Shown: in pieces, positions 20,679-29,086 of the stretch | Position numbering within the stretch: position 1 is the stretch's first letter | Layout: every line of letters begins with the position of its first letter | Assembly: GCA_005473895.2 (NCBI GenBank) | Contig: SRJI02000011.1 | Span: 84,250-124,557 of the forward strand | Direction: 5' to 3' | Length of the DNA: 40,308 nucleotides | Source of the DNA: Carideicomes alvinocaridis | GTDB lineage: Bacteria; Pseudomonadota; Alphaproteobacteria; Rhodobacterales; Rhodobacteraceae | The notes under the pieces: model-generated | Databases searched by the model: none | What the model was told of the DNA's origin: nothing | What the model saw: the letters and a program-made list of their open reading frames with translations, nothing else | Program-made: the position numbers and the translations under genes

Positions 20679-22331
20679 TCATTCCTCCCCGCGCAGGCGG
20701 CTGAGCGTGGTGGCGGGCGAGATCGCCTCAGGCTCCAGCGGGCAATGCAGCAGGGCCGGCAAGCCGCTGGCGCGCGCCCGTTCGAAGGCGTCAGGGAACT
20801 CCGCCATCGCCTCCACCTTCTCGGCAAAGGCGCCGTGGGACCTGGCCCAGGCGACGAAATCCGGGTTGGTGAGCGCGGTGGCGGATTGGCGGTTCGGATA
20901 TTCCCGCTCCTGGTGCATGCGGATGGTGCCGTAGATCCCGTTGTCGATCACCACCGTGATCAGCGGGATCCCGTGATGCGCGGCCGTCGCCATCTCCTGC
21001 CCCGTCATCATCAGGTCGCCATCGCCGGCCACGGTGACCACCAGCCTGTCGGGGTTCTGTCGCTTGGCCATCAGCCCGGCGGGAAAGCCGTAGCCCATGC
21101 TTCCCGAGGTGGGCGCGAGATAGGTGTTGAAGCCGCGGAACCGGTAATAGCGATGCACCCAGGCGGCGAAATTGCCGGCCCCGTTGGTGACGATGGCGTC
21201 GTCGGGCAGGTTGTCGCGCAGCCAGCAGACCATTTCCGCCATCTGGAAGGCGCCGGGATTGGGCCGCGGCTCTTCCGACCAGTCGATATAGGCGGCGCGC
21301 GCGGCCTCGCGCCAGGCGCCGTCCCGGGGGGCCTCGGGGCGCAGCGTGTCGAGCGCCCGGGTCAGCCCCTCGGGCGTGGCGCAGATGCCGAGGTCCGGCT
21401 GGTAGACGCGGCCGATCTCTTCCGGGTCGGGATGGACATGGACCAGCGCGCCGTCCCGCGAGGGGATGCCCAGCAGGCGGTAGCTGTCGGAGGCCACCTC
21501 GGACAGACGCGTGCCCATGAGGATCAGCAGGTCCGAGGCCCGGATCGCCCCGGCCAGTTTCGGGCTGGCGCCGAGGCTCAGGTCGCCGGCATAGGCGGGA
21601 TGGGAGGCCGGGAAAATCCCGCCGCGGCGGTACGAGACGGTGACCGGCAGTTCCCAGGCCTCGGCGAAGGCCATGAGCCGGTCGCGCGCGGGCTCCGTCC
21701 AGCGGCTGCCGCCGACGATGACCATCGGCCGCTCGGCCCGCGCCAGCATTTCGCCCAGCCGGGCGGTATCGTCCTCCGGCGGCGCCGACTCCGCCGGCAC
21801 GACCCGGGGCGCGTCGGGCACGTCGGCCATGTCGTCCAGCATGTCCTCGGGCAGCGCCACGACCACCGGGCCGGGCCGCCCCTGCATCGCCACGCGAAAG
21901 GCGCGGGCCACCAGCTCGGGGATGCGGTCGGCCTCGTCGATCTCCACCACCCACTTGGCCATGGAGCCGAAAACGGCGCGGTAATCGAGCTCCTGGAAGG
22001 CTTCGCGGTGGCGCATCCCGCGGGCGATCTGGCCCACGAACAGCACCATGGGCGTGGAATCCTGCATCGCCACGTGCACCCCGGCGGCGGCATTGGTGGC
22101 CCCCGGCCCGCGGGTGACGAAACAGACGCCCGGCCGCCCGGTCAGCTTGCCATAGGCCTCGGCCATCATCGACGCGCCACCCTCCTGCCGGCAGGTCAGC
22201 AGGTCGATGCCCGATCCGATCAGGGCGTCCAGTACCGAAAGATAGCTTTCGCCCGGCACGCAGGTGGCACGTTCCACCCCCTGCGCGATGAGCTGGTCGA
22301 CGAGGATCCTCGCGCCGTTCCGGTCCGTCAT
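20679..22331 (-). CDS. Thiamine-diphosphate-dependent enzyme, acetolactate synthase-like
   Basis: The 550-residue protein has the three-domain fold of the acetolactate synthase / benzoylformate decarboxylase family. The ThDP-activating glutamate is in CRQEGGASMMAEAYG (about residue 50), the central domain contains RPMVIVGGSRW, and the C-terminal cofactor motif is GDGDLMMTGQE followed by VVIDNGIYGTI. No small regulatory subunit gene is adjacent and the protein is shorter than a typical IlvB, so a biosynthetic acetolactate synthase is doubtful. The substrate is unknown. The ATG at 22331 follows GGGAGGCC; an upstream frame to 22361 is rejected. It lies 60 bases downstream of the ETF-QO gene on the same strand and may share its transcript. 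Confidence 0.8.
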   Translation of the reverse strand: MTDRNGARILVDQLIAQGVERATCVPGESYLSVLDALIGSGIDLLTCRQEGGASMMAEAYGKLTGRPGVCFVTRGPGATNAAAGVHVAMQDSTPMVLFVGQIARGMRHREAFQELDYRAVFGSMAKWVVEIDEADRIPELVARAFRVAMQGRPGPVVVALPEDMLDDMADVPDAPRVVPAESAPPEDDTARLGEMLARAERPMVIVGGSRWTEPARDRLMAFAEAWELPVTVSYRRGGIFPASHPAYAGDLSLGASPKLAGAIRASDLLILMGTRLSEVASDSYRLLGIPSRDGALVHVHPDPEEIGRVYQPDLGICATPEGLTRALDTLRPEAPRDGAWREAARAAYIDWSEEPRPNPGAFQMAEMVCWLRDNLPDDAIVTNGAGNFAAWVHRYYRFRGFNTYLAPTSGSMGYGFPAGLMAKRQNPDRLVVTVAGDGDLMMTGQEMATAAHHGIPLITVVIDNGIYGTIRMHQEREYPNRQSATALTNPDFVAWARSHGAFAEKVEAMAEFPDAFERARASGLPALLHCPLEPEAISPATTLSRLRGEE

Positions 22332-22391
22332 GTGCTGGCCTCCCTGCGGTTTCCGGCACAATGCGCCATCGCCCGCCGGGAGGAAAGCCGG

Positions 22392-24041
22392 TCACATGTT
22401 CGGGTAGTTCGGCCCGTCCCCGCCCTGCGGCGTGGTCCAGACGATGTTCTGCGGCGGATCCTTGATGTCGCAGGTCTTGCAGTGAACGCAGTTCTGGAAG
22501 TTGATGACGAATTTCGGCTTGCCGTCGTCATCCTCCACGAACTCGTAGACACCGGCCGGACAGTAGCGCTGCGAGGGGCCGGCATATTCCGCGTAATCCA
22601 CCTTCACCGGCACCTCCGGGTCCTTCAGCTTGAGGTGCGCCGGCTGGCTTTCCTCGTGGTTGGTGAAGGAATAGGAGACGTTGGTGAGCCGGTCGAAGGT
22701 CAGCTTGCCGTCGGGCTTCGGGTAGTCGATCGGCTTGTGCTTCGACGCGGGCTCGGTCGATTGCGCGTCGGTCTTGCCGTGGCCCACCGTGCCGAACAGC
22801 GAGAAGCCGAAGGTGTTGGTCCACATGTCCAGCCCGCCCAGCGCGAGCGAGGGCATGAGCCCGTACTTGGACCACAGCGGCTTGACGTTGCGCACCTTCT
22901 TGAGGTCCTTGCCGATCGCGCCCTCGCGCACCTCGGCCTCGTAATCGGTCAGCTCGTCGGACGCACGGCCCGCCGCCAGCGCCGCATGGGCCGCCTCGGC
23001 CGCCGCCTTGCCCGAGAGCATGGCGTTGTGGTTGCCCTTGATCCGCGGCACGTTGACCATGCCCACGGAACAGCCCAGCAGCGCCACGCCCGGCGCCACC
23101 ATCTTGGGCATGGACTGGTACCCGCCCTCGGTGATCGCCCGGCCGCCATAGGCCACGCGCTTGCCGCCCTCCAGCAGATCGCGGACCATCGGGTGGGTCT
23201 TGAAGCGCTGGAATTCCATGTAGGGATAGAGGTGCGGGTTCTTGTAATTCAGGTGCACCACGAAACCGAGGAAGACCTGGTTGTTCTCGGCGTGGTAGAT
23301 GAAGGCGCCGCCGCCCGCATTGCCGTTCAGCGGCCAGCCCATCGTGTGGGTCACGGTGCCCTCGCGGTGCTTGGCCGGGTCGATCTCCCAGATCTCCTTC
23401 ATGCCGAGCCCGTATTTCTGCGGCTCCTTGCCCTCGTCGAGGCCGTATTTCGCGATCACCTGTTTCGACAGCGACCCGCGCACGCCTTCGGAGAGGAACA
23501 CGTACTTGCCGTGCAGCTCCATCCCCGGCTCGGTGTTGGGACCGTAGGAGCCGTCGGGCTCCAGCCCGAAGACACCGGCCACCACGCCCTTCACGCCGCC
23601 CTTGTCGTCGTAGACCAGCTCGGAACAGGCCATGCCGGGGAAGATCTCCACCCCCAGTTCCTCGGCCTGCTCGGCCATCCAGCGGCAGACATTGCCCATG
23701 GAGACGATGTAATTGCCGTGGTTGTTCATCAGCGGCGGCATCGGCCAGTTCGGGACGCGCATCTTGCCGCCCTCGCCGATCAGGTAGAAATTGTCCTGCG
23801 TCACCTTCGTCTTGACCGGTGCGCCCTTCTCCTTCCAGTCGGGAATCAGCGCGTCGAGCCCGACCGGGTCCAGCACGGCGCCCGACAGGATATGGGCGCC
23901 CACCTCGGAGCCCTTTTCCAGCACCACGACCTGGAGATCGGCATCAAGCTGCTTGAGACGGATCGCGGCCGACAGGCCGGCCGGCCCGGCGCCGACGATG
24001 ACAACGTCGTATTCCATCGCTTCGCGTTCGATCTCGGCCAT
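22392..24041 (-). CDS. Electron-transfer flavoprotein-ubiquinone oxidoreductase
   Basis: ETF-QO takes electrons from reduced ETF, coming from acyl-CoA and related dehydrogenases, and passes them to ubiquinone at the inner face of the cytoplasmic membrane. The 549-residue product begins with the FAD-binding Rossmann motif DVVIVGAGPAGLSAAIRL. Later come the family segment HTMGWPLNGNAGGGAFIYH and, near the C-terminus, the 4Fe-4S cysteines in RYCPAGVYEFV and QNCVHCKTCDIKDP. It ends close to PNYPNM. The ATG at 24041 follows CAGGGAGACGGG; a longer frame to 24071 is less likely. The etfA and etfB genes are not in the window. Confidence 0.95.
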   Translation of the reverse strand: MAEIEREAMEYDVVIVGAGPAGLSAAIRLKQLDADLQVVVLEKGSEVGAHILSGAVLDPVGLDALIPDWKEKGAPVKTKVTQDNFYLIGEGGKMRVPNWPMPPLMNNHGNYIVSMGNVCRWMAEQAEELGVEIFPGMACSELVYDDKGGVKGVVAGVFGLEPDGSYGPNTEPGMELHGKYVFLSEGVRGSLSKQVIAKYGLDEGKEPQKYGLGMKEIWEIDPAKHREGTVTHTMGWPLNGNAGGGAFIYHAENNQVFLGFVVHLNYKNPHLYPYMEFQRFKTHPMVRDLLEGGKRVAYGGRAITEGGYQSMPKMVAPGVALLGCSVGMVNVPRIKGNHNAMLSGKAAAEAAHAALAAGRASDELTDYEAEVREGAIGKDLKKVRNVKPLWSKYGLMPSLALGGLDMWTNTFGFSLFGTVGHGKTDAQSTEPASKHKPIDYPKPDGKLTFDRLTNVSYSFTNHEESQPAHLKLKDPEVPVKVDYAEYAGPSQRYCPAGVYEFVEDDDGKPKFVINFQNCVHCKTCDIKDPPQNIVWTTPQGGDGPNYPNM

Positions 24042-24360
24042 ACGCCCGTCTCCCTGGCTTCCCGCTGGCATGAAAGGTCCGACAGGACGTAGCCCGAGGG
24101 TGGCGCAGAGGTCAATCGCAACACGGCGTTAAAGGCGATTTGCAGCGGCGGCGAGCCACTGGCCGGCAGCCCGTGCGCGGCGTTCGGGCGGCATTCCACC
24201 GCCGCCGGCCGCGCGGATCCGGCGGGCATTGCGGCACCCCGGACCTTGCCCTATTGCAATGCGGCGCCCGTTGCGGGCAGAGTCGAGAAAACGGGGGCAG
24301 GCTCCGGGGAACGAGAGCCCGCGGCGATGCGCGTCGCCCTGAAGAAGGACCGGAATTGCA
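24042..24360. other. 319-bp divergent gap between ETF-QO and greA
   Basis: No gene is supported. A possible greA promoter, TTGCGG (24229-24234) N17 TATTGC (24252-24257), lies about 100 bases before greA. It is overlapped by a 7-bp inverted repeat, GCATTGC (24226-24232) and GCAATGC (24256-24262). The hexamers have the TTG and TAT cores only, so this is weak. Confidence 0.35.
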
Positions 24361-24831
24361 ATGGAAAAGATGCCGATGACCCGCGCGGGGGCCGCCGCGC
24401 TGGAAGCCGAACTGAAACAGCTGAAAAGCGTCGAACGCCCCGCCATCATCCAGGCGATCTCGGAGGCGCGCGAGCACGGTGACCTGAGCGAGAATGCCGA
24501 GTATCATTCCGCCAAGGAAAAGCAGAGCTTCATCGAGGGCCGCATCAAGGAACTCGAGGGCGTCTTGGGTCGCACCGACGTGATCGACCCCGCCTCGCTG
24601 TCCGGCCCGGTCAAGTTCGGCGCCACGGTCAAGGTGGTGGACGAGGACACCGACGAGGAAAAGACCTGGCAGATCGTCGGCGAATACGAGGCCAATATCG
24701 AAAAGGGCCTGCTGAACATGAAATCGCCCATTGCCCGTGCCCTGATCGGCAAGGAAGAGGGCGACAGCGTCGAGGTACGTACCCCCGGCGGCGACAAGAG
24801 CTATGAAGTTCTGGAAATCCGCTACGTCTGA
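24361..24831 (+). CDS. greA: Transcription elongation factor GreA
   Basis: GreA enters the secondary channel of RNA polymerase and stimulates cleavage of backtracked RNA. The 156-residue protein has the usual length. The N-terminal coiled coil (about 1-75) carries the catalytic tip acidic pair in [16 protein letters not shown] and the family start [16 protein letters not shown]. The C-terminal FKBP-like domain contains [18 protein letters not shown]. The ATG at 24361 is used; MPMTR three codons later is an alternative. The downstream membrane protein begins 21 bases after the stop and probably shares its transcript. Confidence 0.97.
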   Translation: MEKMPMTRAGAAALEAELKQLKSVERPAIIQAISEAREHGDLSENAEYHSAKEKQSFIEGRIKELEGVLGRTDVIDPASLSGPVKFGATVKVVDEDTDEEKTWQIVGEYEANIEKGLLNMKSPIARALIGKEEGDSVEVRTPGGDKSYEVLEIRYV

Positions 24832-24852
24832 CCTCTGATCGGGACTGGGCCG

Positions 24853-25929
24853 ATGGCCGAAAGCAACGAGAGCCGTCCGACGCCGCTCGGCATCTACAAT
24901 CCGCCCGCGCGGCCGCAACTGACCGGTGCCGACCTGGTGGCGCTCGGCTTGTCGGGGCTGTGGCTGCTGGGCTCCGCGTTGGCCTACTGGCTGATGTCCG
25001 GTGGCGAGCCCGGCGATGACCTGGCGACGCTGCGCTTCCTCGTGGGGGTGCTGGCGATCTTCCTGCCGGTGGCGATGATCTGGGTCGCCGCCGCCGCGGC
25101 CCGGTCGAGCCGGGCGATGCGGGAGGAAAGCGCGCAGCTCCAGGCGGGGATGGACGCCCTGCGGCAGGCCTACCTGGCGCAGAACCAGAAAAGCGCCGGC
25201 GGATCGGTCGCCAGCGTCGCCCGCAAGCTGGACGAGATCGCCGCCGCGCAGCGCAAGACCGAGACGACGCTGGCCATGTTCACCTCGTCGCGCGAACCGC
25301 GCGAGGCGTCGCGGACCGAGACATCCCGGACAGAGACTTCCCGGACCGAGCCCCGGCCGGCCGCTGGCCCGGCCGCCCCCGCGGCCCCCGCCACCCGGCG
25401 CCCGGCGTCGCCCGAGGAGCAGCCGGTGCTCGAACTCGGCACGCCGACCGAGCCACCGCCGCTTGCCACCTCCGACCTGATCCGGGCCCTCAACTTCCCC
25501 GAGACGGCGCAGGACGAGGAGGGCTTCGTCGCCTTGCGCCGGGCGCTGCGCGACCGCTCCGCCAAGCAGCTGGTGCAGGCGGCGCAGGACGTGCTCACCC
25601 TGCTCAGCCAGGAAGGCATCTACATGGACGACCTGCGCCCCGACATGGCGCGGCCCGAGATCTGGCGCCGCTTCGCCGCCGGGGACCGGGGCCGGACCAT
25701 CGCCGCGCTCGGCGGCGTGCGCGACCGCTCCTCGCTGGCGCTGACGGCCGCGCGGATGAAGAGCGACCCGATCTTCCGTGACGCGGCGCATCACTTCCTG
25801 CGGCTCTTCGACCGGGGCTTCGTGGCCTTCGAGGAAAATGCCAGCGACAGCGAGATCCAGGCCCTGGCCGATACCCGCACCGCGCGGGCCTTCATGCTGC
25901 TGGGGCGGGTCGCGGGCACCTTCAACTAG
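24853..25929 (+). CDS. Unknown two-helix membrane protein with coiled coil
   Basis: I do not recognise this 358-residue protein. Two hydrophobic segments are visible (about residues 26-47, LVALGLSGLWLLGSALAYWL, and 62-84, FLVGVLAIFLPVAMIWVAAA). A heptad-like helical stretch follows (about 90-145). Then comes a low-complexity Pro/Ala/Arg linker containing three 5-residue repeats, SRTET SRTET SRTEP, from 15-bp DNA repeats at 25306-25350. The C-terminal domain (about 210-358) looks folded and conserved: ALNFPETAQDEEGF, EGIYMDDLRPDMARPEIWRR and DAAHHFLRLFDRGF. It is likely an inner-membrane protein with a large cytoplasmic domain. It follows greA by 21 bases. Function unknown. Confidence 0.8.
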   Translation: MAESNESRPTPLGIYNPPARPQLTGADLVALGLSGLWLLGSALAYWLMSGGEPGDDLATLRFLVGVLAIFLPVAMIWVAAAAARSSRAMREESAQLQAGMDALRQAYLAQNQKSAGGSVASVARKLDEIAAAQRKTETTLAMFTSSREPREASRTETSRTETSRTEPRPAAGPAAPAAPATRRPASPEEQPVLELGTPTEPPPLATSDLIRALNFPETAQDEEGFVALRRALRDRSAKQLVQAAQDVLTLLSQEGIYMDDLRPDMARPEIWRRFAAGDRGRTIAALGGVRDRSSLALTAARMKSDPIFRDAAHHFLRLFDRGFVAFEENASDSEIQALADTRTARAFMLLGRVAGTFN

Positions 25930-25953
25930 CCGTCGGCGCGGCGGGCGACGGGG

Positions 25954-26012
25954 TCAGGGGGGCTCTGCCCCCCGCCTTCGGCTCCCCCCGCCATATTTAT
26001 GGACCAGAGAAG
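25954..26012. repeat. GC-rich palindromic intergenic element
   Basis: GGGGGGC-TCT-GCCCCCC (25957-25973) forms a 7-bp hairpin. GCCTTCGGC, a run of C and the AT patch CCATATTTATGGACCAGAGA follow. From memory, this order (G-run, CTCTG, C-run, CTTCGG, C-run, ATTT, CCAGA) resembles intergenic elements scattered through Rhodobacteraceae genomes. It lies between the membrane protein gene and ttcA and may serve as a terminator. Confidence 0.5.
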
Positions 26013-26089
26013 CGGGGGCGCGGCGCCAGGCGGCCCGGAGGCTCGTCCCGAGACTTGCCGAGCGGCGCGGGCGGGCGTAGAGGAGCGGC

Positions 26090-26941
26090 ATGTTCGACGA
26101 TGCAGACGATATCCATCCGCTGTTCCACGGCGCGCCCCGCACGACGGAGTTCAAGAAGCTCCGCAAGCGGCTGGTGCAATCCGTCCGCGAGGCGGTGGAG
26201 CAATACGGCATGATCGAGCCGGGCGCGCGCTGGCTGGTCTGCCTTTCCGGCGGCAAGGACAGCTATACCCTGCTCGCCATCCTGCACGAGCTGAAATGGC
26301 GCGGGTTGCTGCCGGTGGATCTGCTGGCCTGCAACCTCGACCAGGGGCAGCCGGGCTTTCCGGCGACGGTGCTGCCCGAGTTCCTCGAGCGGATGGGGGT
26401 CGAGCACCGGATCGAGTACCAGGACACCTATTCCGTCGTCATGGACAAGATCCCGCAGGGGCGGACCTTCTGCGCGCTCTGTTCGCGGCTGCGGCGCGGG
26501 CATCTCTACCGCATCGCGCGGGAGGAGGGCTGTTCCGCTGTGGTGCTGGGTCATCACCGGGACGATATTCTCGAGACCTTCTTCATGAACCTGTTCCACG
26601 GCGGGCGGCTGGCCACCATGCCGCCCAAGCTGGTGAACGAGGAGGGCGACCTCTTCGTCTACCGCCCGCTCGCCCACGTGGCGGAGGCCGATTGCGAGAA
26701 GTTCGCGCGGGCGATGGATTATCCCATCATCCCCTGCGATCTCTGCGGCAGCCAGGACGGGCTGCAGCGCCAGCAGGTCAAGCAGATCCTCGACGGGTGG
26801 GAAAAGAACAGCCCCGGCCGGCGCCAGGTCATGTTCCGCGCGCTGATGAACGCGCGGCCCTCCCACCTGCTGGACCCGAAGCTGTTCGATTTCGCCGGGC
26901 TGACCCGGTCCGTCCCCGATGGTGCGGACAATTCTAACTGA
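26090..26941 (+). CDS. ttcA: tRNA 2-thiocytidine synthetase TtcA
   Basis: TtcA thiolates cytidine 32 of some tRNAs, using ATP to activate the base and an iron-sulfur cluster for sulfur transfer. The 283-residue protein has the PP-loop [13 protein letters not shown] near residue 50, the first cysteine pair in [30 protein letters not shown], and the second pair in [11 protein letters not shown]. Length and motif order are those of the family. The ATG at 26090 follows AGAGGAGCGGC. It stands alone, after a palindromic intergenic element and before the GGDEF-EAL gene, which begins 97 bases later. Confidence 0.95.
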   Translation: MFDDADDIHPLFHGAPRTTEFKKLRKRLVQSVREAVEQYGMIEPGARWLVCLSGGKDSYTLLAILHELKWRGLLPVDLLACNLDQGQPGFPATVLPEFLERMGVEHRIEYQDTYSVVMDKIPQGRTFCALCSRLRRGHLYRIAREEGCSAVVLGHHRDDILETFFMNLFHGGRLATMPPKLVNEEGDLFVYRPLAHVAEADCEKFARAMDYPIIPCDLCGSQDGLQRQQVKQILDGWEKNSPGRRQVMFRALMNARPSHLLDPKLFDFAGLTRSVPDGADNSN

Positions 26942-27038
26942 TTTTCAGCGCCTCGCGCGGTGGAAGATGCCTGCCGTTAAGCCCATCTTGAGCCGCCTGC
27001 CCTAACCTGCCCCGAACCGTTCGTTCCGGGAGAGAAGC

Positions 27039-28589
27039 ATGGGGCACCCGCGTCTTTCCACTCGTCTTGCCGCTCTCGGCCCGCGCCTGACCCGCGCGCT
27101 CAGCGGCCCGCATCTGCTGGCCTTCCTGCCGGCCACCTCGCTCGGCGCCTTCTGGTTGGGCGGAGAGGGCGCGCTGACCGCCGTCGCCCTTGGCGTGCCC
27201 TTGCTCTTCGCGCTGGTGGGGGGCCTCGACAGCCGGGCGCAGGTGGCCGCGCTCGATCCGCATGCGCCGGTGCCGGCCGAGCGGCTGGAGATGCTGCTGG
27301 AACGCCGGCTCGCGGCGGCGGGTCCGGGCGGCACGATCCTTTACCAGCTGGAGATCGACGGCTTCGGCGACTTCGCCGCCCGGCACGGCTATGCCGCGGC
27401 GGAAACCGTGCTGCGGCGCACCGCCGATCGGCTGGAAGGCGCCCTGCGGCCCGGCGACCTCGTCCTGCGCATGGGCGAGAGCCGCGCCCGCGACGCGCGG
27501 TTCGCGATCCTTCCGCGGCCGATCCTGCAACCGGGGCTCGATGCGGCGATGGCACTCGGGCGACGCCTGCAAGCGGCGGTGGAGGAGCCTGTCGCGATCG
27601 GCGACACCATTGCCTATGTCTCCTGCTGCATCGGGTTCACGGTGAGGCGGGAGGCCTCGCCGGGATCGGGGGAGGAGCTGCGCAAGGCGGCCGAGAGTGC
27701 CCTGGACGCGGCGCGGCGCCAGGGGGCGGGGACCTTGCGCGCCTATACACCCGAGTCCGGGGACAGCGCGATCGACCGGCCGATTTCGGCGCCGGAGGTC
27801 GCGGGCGCGGTGGAGGCAGGGCAGATCGTGGCGTGGTTTCAGCCCCGCATCTCCACCGATACCGGCGAAATCAACGGGGCCGAGGCGGTGCCGCGCTGGA
27901 GTCATCCCCTGCGCGGCGTGATCCCCCCGGCCGAATTCCTGCCATTGGTCGACGATCCCGACATGCAGTCGCGACTGGGGGCGGCCATGCTGACCGGCGC
28001 CCTGTCGGCGCTGAGCGCCTGGGACCGGGCCGCCCTGGGCGTGGAGAGGGTGACGCTGAGGGTCCGCGCCGTCGAGTTGCTCGATCCTGCCTTCGCCGAG
28101 CGCATCGCGTGGGAGCTTGACCGCTTCGACCTCGCGCCCTCGCGGCTCGGTATCGAGGTGGCGGAGACGTTGGTCGCCACGGGTCCCGACAGGGCGAGCA
28201 CGCGGACGCTGGGGGCGCTGGCGGCCCTGGGCTGCCAGATCGAGCTGGGCGGGTTCGGCACCGGCAACGCCAAGGCGGAAGCGCTGCGCCGCTTCGCCGT
28301 CTCGCGGCTGAAGATCGACCGCAGCTTCGTCGCCCGTTGCGATCGCGACCCGGACCAGCAGCGCCTGATCGCCGCGATCCTGGCCATGGCGGAGCAGTGC
28401 GGGCTGGACACGGTGGCCGACGGGGTGGAAAGCGGCGGCGAACATGCGCTGCTCGCCCAGCTCGGCTGTGGCCAGGTGCAGGGGCCGGGGGTCGCGAAGC
28501 CGATGCCACTGGAGCAGAGCTTCGAATGGATCGCGGCCCACCGCGCCGGGCTGGAGGCGACGCCGAGCATCGGGCGGGCCACCGGCTGA
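27039..28589 (+). CDS. Membrane GGDEF-EAL protein with degenerate active sites
   Basis: The 516-residue protein has an N-terminal hydrophobic region of two helices (about 25-65), a GGDEF-like domain (about 80-215) and an EAL-like domain (about 245-510). The GGDEF signature is replaced by RMGESRARDARF, so cyclase activity is not expected. The EAL domain keeps parts of its motifs: GAEAVPRWSHP instead of EALLRW near residue 280, GIEVAETL, LKIDRSFV and DTVADGVES. The catalytic aspartate pair before FGTG is changed to glycines (ELGGFGTG, about residue 400) and the asparagine of the second motif is replaced in LRVRAVELL. Phosphodiesterase activity is doubtful. It may bind c-di-GMP or partners without catalysis. 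The ATG follows GGGAGAGAAGC. Confidence 0.85.
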   Translation: MGHPRLSTRLAALGPRLTRALSGPHLLAFLPATSLGAFWLGGEGALTAVALGVPLLFALVGGLDSRAQVAALDPHAPVPAERLEMLLERRLAAAGPGGTILYQLEIDGFGDFAARHGYAAAETVLRRTADRLEGALRPGDLVLRMGESRARDARFAILPRPILQPGLDAAMALGRRLQAAVEEPVAIGDTIAYVSCCIGFTVRREASPGSGEELRKAAESALDAARRQGAGTLRAYTPESGDSAIDRPISAPEVAGAVEAGQIVAWFQPRISTDTGEINGAEAVPRWSHPLRGVIPPAEFLPLVDDPDMQSRLGAAMLTGALSALSAWDRAALGVERVTLRVRAVELLDPAFAERIAWELDRFDLAPSRLGIEVAETLVATGPDRASTRTLGALAALGCQIELGGFGTGNAKAEALRRFAVSRLKIDRSFVARCDRDPDQQRLIAAILAMAEQCGLDTVADGVESGGEHALLAQLGCGQVQGPGVAKPMPLEQSFEWIAAHRAGLEATPSIGRATG

Positions 28590-28620
28590 TCCGGCAGGGA
28601 CGGATTTGGCGATGCGGCCG

Positions 28621-28690
28621 GGTCATGCGAGCCAGGGTCATGCGCGGCCAAGGTCATGCGCCGCAGGGGCAAGGGGGTCAGGGCCATGCG
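28621..28690 (+). repeat. Degenerate ~15-bp tandem repeat
   Basis: GGTCATGCG occurs at 28621, 28636 and 28652, and GGCCATGCG at 28682. The spacings are 15, 16 and 30, so a unit of about 15 bp runs through the stretch, with one unit mutated. It begins 31 bases after the stop of the GGDEF-EAL gene. Similar G-rich degenerate units may continue to about 28720. Confidence 0.55.
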
Positions 28691-29086
28691 CGGCGGGGTC
28701 CGGCGCGGCGGGGCCGGGCGCGAACTGGCCACGCGCGACGTGCCGGCGCCCGGGCCTGCGAGGTGGTCTTGGACCCTGAGCCAAACGTTCTTCCAGGAAG
28801 GGACCGTTGCCCGCGCCCTGTCTGCGCACTGCCCGGGCCCACCCTGCCCTGGCCGCGACGCTTGCAATCTCCCGATCCACGGGCCCGCGGCGCCTTGTCT
28901 CCCTTGCGTTCCGGGCGCAACGGGTCCATCTGACGCCTGTCGCGCATAGGTGGCGGGCGCCGGCCCGAACCGCCCGACCGGGCAATTCAGCGCAGGCGGG
29001 CAAGGGTTCAGACAATCCGCTTGACCTTTGAGGCCGCACTCTGTTGAACCCGGGCACGGCAAGTCAAAGGACAGGTGGCGGCCTTC
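28691..29086. other. Gap upstream of yidC with no recognised gene
   Basis: Open frames here are Arg/Pro/Gly-rich and look like noise from high GC. I do not see rnpA, rpmH or yidD, which often precede yidC. A good -35-like TTGACC at 29021-29026 lacks a well-spaced -10. The short inverted match CTTGACCTTT / AAGTCAAAGG (29020-29029 and 29061-29070) flanks the possible transcription start. Confidence 0.35.

Noticed and set aside
20679-22331. Naming the ThDP enzyme ilvB
   Set aside because: No small subunit or other branched-chain genes are adjacent, so the substrate is not supported.
20553-24092. A 1179-codon plus-strand frame over the ThDP enzyme and ETF-QO genes
   Set aside because: It is antisense to two genes with intact cofactor motifs and shows no recognisable domain.
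28590-29086. rnpA, rpmH, yidD or RNase P RNA in the gap before yidC
   Set aside because: None of the frames shows their motifs, and I do not see the conserved RNase P RNA core segments.
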